Shown in pieces: positions 58,895 through 64,000 of a stretch of 64,000 bases of DNA. Numbering within the stretch: position 1 is the first letter of the stretch; the number at the start of each line of letters is the position of its first letter. Origin of the DNA: JAJPGZ01 sp038229295 (GTDB lineage: Bacteria; Verrucomicrobiota; Verrucomicrobiia; Chthoniobacterales; UBA10450); the NCBI GenBank assembly GCA_038229295.1, contig JBBROO010000004.1, forward strand, positions 1 to 64,000. The letters are read 5' to 3'. The position numbers and the translations under genes are program-made. Under the pieces are notes generated by a model, which did no database searches, was not told the DNA's origin, and saw only the letters and a list, made by a program, of their open reading frames with translations.

Positions 58895-60274
58895 ATGAGT
58901 GAAGAAAACGAGAACCAGCCTCCTCCGCTGCAACCAGCCGGAGCGGCTGCCGCTCCCACAGGTTCGACTGCGCCTGATCAACGTAGGCGTCGTCCGCGCC
59001 GTCGTTATCCACGTCGCCGCTTTTATGATCGCGGTCCGCAAGGCGACAATTTTGGTGGAGGCAACTACAACGACGCGCCCAATTCCGGCGAAGGTGGCAA
59101 CGATTCCGGATCGGAAGGCGAAGATCGACAACTACTCGCTGAAGGTGAAGGCGGCGATCAGGCCGAGCGCGAACCGGAATTCGGCGAAGGCATCGTCGAG
59201 ATTTCCGGCAAAGGCTTCGGCTTCCTGCGCGATCCGAAACGCAATTTCGTGCAAACACCGCAGGACATTTTCGTCACGCCAGAAATCGTCCGCCGTTTTG
59301 GTTTGCGCGACGGCATGTGGATTTACGGCGAGACGCGCCGCGGCAATCGCGGGCCGCAATTAGTAAAACTGCTTCATATCAACGGCGAAGATCCCGGCAA
59401 GTACGAAGGACTGCGCCCGTTTGAAGAACTCACCACCATCAACCCAAACAAACGCATCAAGCTCGAGACGGTGCCGGATCGTTACACCACGCGCATCATG
59501 GATTTGATGACGCCGTTAGGCATGGGCCAGCGCGGTCTCATCGTCGCGCCGCCGCGCACCGGCAAAACCACTTTGCTCCATCACATCGCCGACGCCGTCG
59601 TCAAAAATCATCAGGAGATGAAGCTGATTATTCTTCTGGTCGATGAACGGCCGGAGGAAGTGACCGACTTCAAACGTTCGCATCCGAAAGCAGAGATCAT
59701 CGCCAGCTCGAATGATGCCGATATCAAAAGTCACACGCGACTTGCCCAACTCGCTATTGAGCGCGCGAAACGTTTGGTCGAAGCGGGACAACACGTTTTC
59801 ATCCTGCTCGATTCAATCACCCGCACGGCCCGCGCATTTAACAACGCCATGTCCGGCGGCGGTCGCACCATGAGTGGCGGCATCGACGCACGCGCCATGG
59901 AAATTCCGCGGAAAATTTTCGCCGCTGCGCGTAACACCGAAGAAGCCGGCTCGCTTACCATCGTTGCAACGGCGTTGATCGACACCGGCAGTCGAATGGA
60001 CGAATTGATTTTCCAGGAGTTCAAAGGCACCGGAAACATGGAGATGGTGCTCGATCGGAAAATCAGCGACCAACGCGTTTATCCGGCGATCGACATATTC
60101 CTTTCCGGAACTCGGCGCGAAGAGCTGCTCCTGCAGGCCTGGGAGTTGGAGAAAATTAATATGATTCGTCGCGGTCTGGCCGGACACAAGCCCGAGGAAG
60201 CGATCCAACGTCTGCTCATGTTCGTGAAGAAGTTTCCGACGAACACGCAGATGCTGAAAGAGATTCCCGGTTAA
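58895..60274 (+). CDS. rho: Transcription termination factor Rho
   Basis: 459 aa. An N-terminal insert of about 90 residues is Arg/Gly/Asp/Pro-rich (RRRRPRRRYPRRRFYDRG and GGGNYNDAPNSGEGGND), a disordered region typical of GC-rich or PVC Rho. Then the cold-shock RNA-binding domain (GFGFLRD), and the ATPase with Walker A PPRTGKTTLLHH, Walker B LIILLVDERPEEVTD and the Q/R loops (SITRTARAFN, GGGRTMSGGIDA). It is the hexameric helicase that ends transcription. The insert may help phase separation or RNA binding. A forward word encodes GEDRQLL in the insert. Confidence 0.95.
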   Translation: MSEENENQPPPLQPAGAAAAPTGSTAPDQRRRRPRRRYPRRRFYDRGPQGDNFGGGNYNDAPNSGEGGNDSGSEGEDRQLLAEGEGGDQAEREPEFGEGIVEISGKGFGFLRDPKRNFVQTPQDIFVTPEIVRRFGLRDGMWIYGETRRGNRGPQLVKLLHINGEDPGKYEGLRPFEELTTINPNKRIKLETVPDRYTTRIMDLMTPLGMGQRGLIVAPPRTGKTTLLHHIADAVVKNHQEMKLIILLVDERPEEVTDFKRSHPKAEIIASSNDADIKSHTRLAQLAIERAKRLVEAGQHVFILLDSITRTARAFNNAMSGGGRTMSGGIDARAMEIPRKIFAAARNTEEAGSLTIVATALIDTGSRMDELIFQEFKGTGNMEMVLDRKISDQRVYPAIDIFLSGTRREELLLQAWELEKINMIRRGLAGHKPEEAIQRLLMFVKKFPTNTQMLKEIPG

Positions 60275-60313
60275 GCAATCGCGCTTGCGATTGTCGATCT
60301 TGCGGTAAGCGGC

Positions 60314-61105
60314 ATGCGCACGCGAAGACTCTCGCGAAAACTTTTCGGTCGCGGCCGCGGCGACGAACTCTCTGAGCTGAGCACGTCGGGCATTCATGGA
60401 GCGGTGCTGCGCGCAATTCCCCAAAAACTAACCGGCGATTATCTCGATGTCGGAAGTGGCACCGGAGAATTATTGCGTGCCGTGACCGCGCGTTATCCTC
60501 TGCGTCCTTTTGCGTGTGATTATACCGATGCGCTCATCGAGAAATCCACGCAGAAGATCGACATCGTGGATCTCAACCGCGAACCGCTTCCATTTTCCGA
60601 CGACCAATTTGCGCTCGTGACTTGCGTGGAAACGATCGAGCACTTGGAAAATTATCGTCAGGTCATCCGCGAGATTTATCGCGTGCTCCAACCCGGCGGA
60701 CTCGCTATTATCTCCACGCCGAACATCCTGAATCTGCGTTCGCGTCTGCGTTACCTGTCCTCCGGTTTCTACAATCTTTTCGGACCGCTCGCGCCGGAGG
60801 AACGCGACATCCACAGCACGCGCGGCCACATAAATCCCGTGAGTTGGTTCTATCTCGCGCACACCCTTCTCAGCACCGGCTTTGAAACATTGCGCGTGAC
60901 CGTCGACAAATATCAACGCCGCTCGGTCCCGGCGTTCGTTCTCCTTTTCGTTCCGATTTGGCTGGGAAACTGGATCGTGTATCGGCGCGACGAGAAAAAA
61001 TATCGCACGATCGACAATCGAAACGCGTGGACTGTTCGCGCGATGAATTCGCGCGACCTTCTACTCGGTCGTACATTAATCGTCAGCGCGATGAAACCCA
61101 AATGA
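60314..61105 (+). CDS. Class I SAM-dependent methyltransferase
   Basis: 263 aa. SAM loop DVGSGTGELLRAV (about residues 48-60), acidic DYTDALI, NREPLPFSDDQFALVTCVETIEHLEN (motif II region) and the motif III-like VLQPGGLAIISTPN. The C-terminal part has one hydrophobic stretch (VPAFVLLFVPIWLGNWIVY), which suggests membrane association or a lipid-type substrate. Substrate unknown; resembles O-methyltransferases of lipid or quinone pathways. Overlaps the DUF4112 gene start by 4 bp. A word encodes QKIDIVDL in motif I-II. Confidence 0.8.
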   Translation: MRTRRLSRKLFGRGRGDELSELSTSGIHGAVLRAIPQKLTGDYLDVGSGTGELLRAVTARYPLRPFACDYTDALIEKSTQKIDIVDLNREPLPFSDDQFALVTCVETIEHLENYRQVIREIYRVLQPGGLAIISTPNILNLRSRLRYLSSGFYNLFGPLAPEERDIHSTRGHINPVSWFYLAHTLLSTGFETLRVTVDKYQRRSVPAFVLLFVPIWLGNWIVYRRDEKKYRTIDNRNAWTVRAMNSRDLLLGRTLIVSAMKPK

Positions 61106-61617
61106 AATCGGTAGAACCAGAATGGGAACTTCTGCCGCCGGAAGAAAAAGCGCGGAGAGCGCCGCTCGAACCGTTGTTCAAATGGCTCGCGCTGATCATG
61201 GACGACTTTCTGCGAATTCCGGGAACGCGATTTCGTTTTGGTCTCGATCCAGTGATTGGATTAATTCCCGGGCTCGGCGACACCGCCTCCGCGCTCGTCT
61301 CGGCGATGGCGTTAATTCAAGCAGCGCGACGCGGCGTCCCGAAAATTCTGCTCGCTCGCATGTCGATGAACATTCTCGTTAACGAGCTCGTCGGAATTTT
61401 TCCGGTGGTGGGCGATGCGTTTTCGTTCTGGTTCAAATCGAACGCGCGCAATTACAAATTGCTGCAAACGCACATCGGTGAGCCAACGCGCTCGCGGAAG
61501 AGCGATTGGATTTTCGTCGTCGGTGTTTTGGTGGTGTTGTTTCTGGTCGTTTGCGTTGGTCTGTTCGTTAGTATTTTTGTCCTGCGAAGTATCTTCGAAC
61601 TATTTGCGCGACACTAA
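61102..61617 (+). CDS. DUF4112 membrane protein
   Basis: 171 aa from ATG 61102, overlapping the methyltransferase stop. DUF4112 blocks: LIMDDFLRIPGTRFRFGLDPVIGLIPGLGDTA, MALIQAARRGVPK and NELVGIFPVVGDAFSFWFKSNARNYKLL. A strong C-terminal membrane helix (WIFVVGVLVVLFLVVCVGLFVSIFV) follows. The family is a small integral-membrane protein of unknown function. It converges with glnE by 4 bp. Likely cotranscribed with the methyltransferase. Confidence 0.88.
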   Translation: MKSVEPEWELLPPEEKARRAPLEPLFKWLALIMDDFLRIPGTRFRFGLDPVIGLIPGLGDTASALVSAMALIQAARRGVPKILLARMSMNILVNELVGIFPVVGDAFSFWFKSNARNYKLLQTHIGEPTRSRKSDWIFVVGVLVVLFLVVCVGLFVSIFVLRSIFELFARH

Positions 61618-64000
61618 TGATGACGGCGGTAGATTTCGTGAATCGCCGCTCGCTCCGACTGATATCGTTGGCCGAACGCTTCGGTATTTTCGAATCCGAG
61701 GCGTCGAGAGAAAACGGACTGATCTGCCGGTAGTATCGACGCGCTAGTGTTTTCCTGTCGCCGCAAGACCGACTCGCATCGTCGTAAGAATCCGTAGGCC
61801 CGGCGAAGATCGACAATCTCCGAGTCAGTGAGCCGGCCGGATTTGCCTAACTGATCCACCGCGCGCGTCCAATTCGGCTCCCAAATGTTTGCGCTCATCT
61901 GCAGCGCCTGCACCAAAAATTCCGCTTCGATAATTCCGCCAGTCCCGGTTTTGAAGTCGTGAAACTCCGAGCCGCTGCCGCGCTCGCGCCGGATGCGTTC
62001 CAACATATTGTCGATCTTCGCCCTAAGATCGACATCTTGTCCGGCGCGCTGCCAGACACGTTGCGCGAGCGCAATGAACTCGTTTTGCAGTGGACCGAAA
62101 ATCGGTCGTGCGCGCGTCAACGCCTGGATTTCCCAAAGCTGCGCGCGCGTCTCATAATATTGCGCGTAACTCTCGAGCGAACAGACGAGTGGACCTTTTT
62201 CACCGTCGGGCCGCAATCGCGCGTCGATGCGAGAGAAAGTTCCTTCCGAACTTGGCTGCGCCGAGATCGTCATAAGTTTTTGCGCGCTGGTCGTCTCTTC
62301 GCCGACGAAAACGACATCGAGGTCAGCGCCGTAGCCAAGTTCGCATCCGCCAAATTTCCCGAGGGCGATGATGGTGACCTCATTCGCTCCGACAATTTCG
62401 CTGAGGAAGACTAAACAGGCTTCGGCCAGCGCCGTTTGTTCGAAAAAGACGGTTTCGATATCCGCTAACCCGAGCACGTCACGCAAAAGAATGCGGAGTA
62501 ATTGCGATTGGCGATAAGCCCGCGCAAGATCGACATCGTCCTTTTTTCCAAGCGCACGCAATTCGCCCAGATGCCCCGCGGTGTCGATACGCTGATCCAA
62601 TTTTCCGCCGCGCGTAATTTCCTCCAGAAGCGGGGGATGACGCACCAAAAGGTCAGCCGCAAATCGGCTGGCATCGAAAGTTTTAATGAGCAACTCGAGC
62701 AAACGCGGATTCGCCACGAGCAATTCGAAAAGCATGCTGCGCAGTCCGTAGGCTTCCGTAAATCGGACAAACTGATTCAACGTCGCATCCGGTTCGGCAG
62801 CGTGACCGAGCGCGTCGAGCAGCAGTGGCCGTAATTTCCGCGAGATCTGGCGCGTGCGCGCGGACACATGTGCGCGGGCCGACCCGCGTTCCAACTCGGC
62901 AAGTGAGCGTTGCGCGCGCGTTTGATCGGCAAAAATGCCGAGCGCTTGCGTTGCCGTGCTGGTCGGCGCGGCGGAGACGACTCGTTCGAATATCGCGCGC
63001 ACGGCGTGCATCTCGCGCTCGAGTGCGGCCGCGAATGTTTTAGCCGAGGCGAAGCCCAGACTCCGCGCGAGTCTCCGCAAATGTTCCGGATCGGCTGGGA
63101 CGGTGTGCGTTTGTTGTTCGGCTTCGATCTGCAATCGATGTTCGGTTCGCCGGAGAAAGCGGTAAGCCCGGTCAAGATCGACAATCTCATTTTGCGGAAT
63201 CAACTCCAGTTGCGCCAGCGCACGCAACGCTTTCAGCGTGCTCGGTCCCTGCAGAAAAGCGTGACGCGCTCCATGTATGAATTGAAGTGTTTGCACGACG
63301 AACTCGATCTCGCGAATACCACCGCGCCCAAGTTTTACATCGCGATCGAGATTGTCCGCGCCGACAACATCCTGTTCGATGCGGTTCTTGATATTGGCGA
63401 TCTGCTCGAGCAAATCGGGCGTGGCGCTTTTGGGATAAATAAACGGCTGATGTTGCCGCAAAAAATCGTAAAGCAATTCTTCGCTGCCGCCGATGCCGCG
63501 CGCTTTGATGAGCGCGAGCCGCTCCCAGGTTTCGCCGAAGCCGCTGTAATAATATTCCATGCTGCGGAGCGAACGGGCGAGCGGACCGGCCGAGCCTTCG
63601 GGACGCAGGCGAAGATCGACCCGAAAGAGCAGCCCTTCCGCGTGAGTGCTGTTGAAGGTTTCGAGAATCTTTCCGGCGAGCCGATTAAAGAATTCGTGAT
63701 ACGAAAAATGCGGCGTGAGTTTTCCTTCGTCGCTGTAAAGAAAGATAAGATCGACATCGGAACTGTGGTTGAGCTCGGCGCCGCCCAGTTTTCCGAGCGC
63801 GAGAATGGCAAACTCAGCCTCGGGCGAACCGTGACGTTTTCGCAGTTCCGCGTTCCAATGTTGGAACACTCGCCGGATGCAAATCTCTGCGACCGTGGAT
63901 AATTCGGCCGTTGTTTCTTCGAGCGGCGCGACGTCCGCTACTTCGCGCAAAGCGATGCGCGTCATCTCGCGATTCTTCCACAAGCGAAGCGCCTGAAAAT
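61614..64000 (-). CDS. glnE: Glutamine synthetase adenylyltransferase/adenylyl-removing enzyme, partial
   Basis: At least 795 aa; the frame runs through base 64000 without a start (FQALRLWKNREMTRIALRE continues past the edge). Two nucleotidyltransferase domains: AILALGKLGGAELNHSSDVDLIFLY and TIIALGKFGGCELGYGADLDVVFVG, each with the Gly and D-x-D metal ligands, and RLRPEGSAGPL and RLRPDGEKGPL after them. The two ends do opposite reactions, adenylylating or removing AMP from glutamine synthetase in response to nitrogen. The DVDL of the first active site is encoded by an AAGATCGACA word (63747), a catalytic D-x-D inside the word. Convergent with DUF4112. Confidence 0.93.
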   Translation of the reverse strand, partial: FQALRLWKNREMTRIALREVADVAPLEETTAELSTVAEICIRRVFQHWNAELRKRHGSPEAEFAILALGKLGGAELNHSSDVDLIFLYSDEGKLTPHFSYHEFFNRLAGKILETFNSTHAEGLLFRVDLRLRPEGSAGPLARSLRSMEYYYSGFGETWERLALIKARGIGGSEELLYDFLRQHQPFIYPKSATPDLLEQIANIKNRIEQDVVGADNLDRDVKLGRGGIREIEFVVQTLQFIHGARHAFLQGPSTLKALRALAQLELIPQNEIVDLDRAYRFLRRTEHRLQIEAEQQTHTVPADPEHLRRLARSLGFASAKTFAAALEREMHAVRAIFERVVSAAPTSTATQALGIFADQTRAQRSLAELERGSARAHVSARTRQISRKLRPLLLDALGHAAEPDATLNQFVRFTEAYGLRSMLFELLVANPRLLELLIKTFDASRFAADLLVRHPPLLEEITRGGKLDQRIDTAGHLGELRALGKKDDVDLARAYRQSQLLRILLRDVLGLADIETVFFEQTALAEACLVFLSEIVGANEVTIIALGKFGGCELGYGADLDVVFVGEETTSAQKLMTISAQPSSEGTFSRIDARLRPDGEKGPLVCSLESYAQYYETRAQLWEIQALTRARPIFGPLQNEFIALAQRVWQRAGQDVDLRAKIDNMLERIRRERGSGSEFHDFKTGTGGIIEAEFLVQALQMSANIWEPNWTRAVDQLGKSGRLTDSEIVDLRRAYGFLRRCESVLRRQENTSASILPADQSVFSRRLGFENTEAFGQRYQSERAAIHEIYRRHH

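Larger units (their letters stand above)
599..61851. repeat. Dispersed word GTTAGGC, about 52 copies
   Basis: Hand count, both strands. Forward GTTAGGC: 599, 2009, 2062, 4238, 4543, 5785, 8198, 8864, 10100, 12021, 12950, 14339, 15187, 16093, 22261, 26543, 27412, 29739, 30467, 33103, 42096, 47487, 47798, 49130, 51604, 52377, 59515. GCCTAAC: 1534, 3518, 7112, 7394, 7598, 10723, 13784, 17581, 26800, 28008, 28232, 32317, 34642, 35829, 37135, 43208, 44429, 45199, 45822, 46158, 49691, 55504, 57077, 58259, 61845. A 7-mer is expected about 8 times, so enrichment is about six- to sevenfold. Near-variants such as GTTAGGG and CCCTAAC also occur. Confidence 0.8.
268..63756. repeat. Dispersed word AAGATCGACA(A/T), about 100 copies
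   Basis: Hand-listed left coordinates. Forward: 890, 905, 3140, 4185, 4550, 4982, 5863, 6309, 6497, 7321, 7486, 8811, 9553, 9983, 10122, 12253, 14251, 14572, 15025, 16873, 17851, 17866, 18665, 19391, 20569, 21436, 22402, 22648, 23279, 23540, 23666, 26376, 26899, 29062, 29856, 31056, 32744, 35241, 35502, 37261, 38117, 41365, 42263, 42455, 43791, 43829, 45179, 45978, 46398, 47961, 51647, 52485, 56638, 58064, 59121, 60554, 61806, 62025, 62526, 63174, 63747. Reverse: 268, 3857, 7850, 8674, 10432, 10914, 12823, 13343, 13873, 16280, 18976, 19773, 24040, 24794, 25160, 27732, 28188, 29253, 30445, 31626, 33706, 36348, 36406, 36719, 40206, 40689, 42343, 42934, 44712, 45140, 45571, 49993, 50173, 50726, 51036, 51777, 56202, 60292, 62009. 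Only 56638 and 30445 lack the trailing A/T. About 18 copies lie between genes. Confidence 0.95.

Noticed and set aside
268..63756. The 10-mer as a KOPS or Chi-type polar signal
   Set aside because: The forward/reverse split is about 61/39 with no polarity change, and it does not follow gene direction; a strictly polar segregation signal is unlikely.
268..63756. Short open frames starting MSIL, MSIF or MSR beside each word
   Set aside because: They arise because the reverse word read in one frame supplies ATG-TCG-ATC-TT; they are shadows of real genes, not conserved microproteins.
1..64000. Prophage, insertion sequence, CRISPR or restriction-modification locus
   Set aside because: No transposase, integrase, Cas, capsid or methylase gene is present; the repeats are non-coding or captured short elements.

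Overview
This window is a gene-dense bacterial chromosome segment (roughly 93% coding by eye, GC-rich, no rRNA, tRNA, CRISPR, prophage or insertion sequence seen). Gene content and order point to the Verrucomicrobiota, most likely a soil-type Chthoniobacterales relative: a DUF5069 protein, an rpmE-prfA-(nucleotidyltransferase pair)-prmC-murA run, a long ispG, dockerin-type secreted proteins and FecR/CHASE2 pairing. This is an inference from gene families; no marker rRNA is present.

Layout. 0-5 kb: FecR and CHASE2 sensor genes, DUF5069, a secreted protein and an M28 peptidase. 5-9 kb: mrp, then pyrR-pyrB-pyrC with overlapping ends and a PyrR-binding RNA hairpin at the pyrR start. 9-20 kb: small envelope and stress proteins, a frameshifted aminotransferase, an APC permease, an SDR and queA. 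20-29 kb: ROK kinase, a double-REC/DUF4388 regulator, an acyl-CoA synthetase that has absorbed a repeat element, then rpmE, prfA, prmC, murA and a divergent nfo. 29-35 kb: an AsmA-like protein, a DUF420 protein, a LysM protein, accA. 35-42 kb: an esterase/ATP-grasp/GCS2/aminopeptidase/ATP-grasp cluster that looks like a pathway for a small peptide-like product. 42-47 kb: kbl and tdh (threonine to glycine) around a GT-C enzyme and a 3D-domain lipoprotein. 47-52 kb: cdsA, dxr, rseP, ispG (membrane lipid and isoprenoid genes). 52.6-56.1 kb: a large secreted beta-propeller/dockerin gene interrupted by one in-frame TGA and lacking the local DNA word. 56-64 kb: typA, yebC, rho, a methyltransferase, DUF4112 and glnE (cut by the window edge).

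The most striking feature is not a gene. The 10-mer AAGATCGACA, nearly always followed by A or T, occurs about 100 times on the two strands (about 61 forward, 39 reverse by hand count), where chance predicts about 0.1. It sits in genes of every function, in several reading frames (KIDN/KIDI, VDL, RST, DRQ, SIL peptides), overlaps stop codons, and is absent from the 52.5-56.2 kb gene. This is how DNA uptake sequences of Neisseria and Haemophilus behave, so I propose it as an uptake-type or other genome-wide recognition word. A second word, GTTAGGC, is about sevenfold over-represented and carries otherwise rare Leu and Arg codons. Several inverted-repeat families and heptanucleotide tandem repeats also occur, some inside essential genes.
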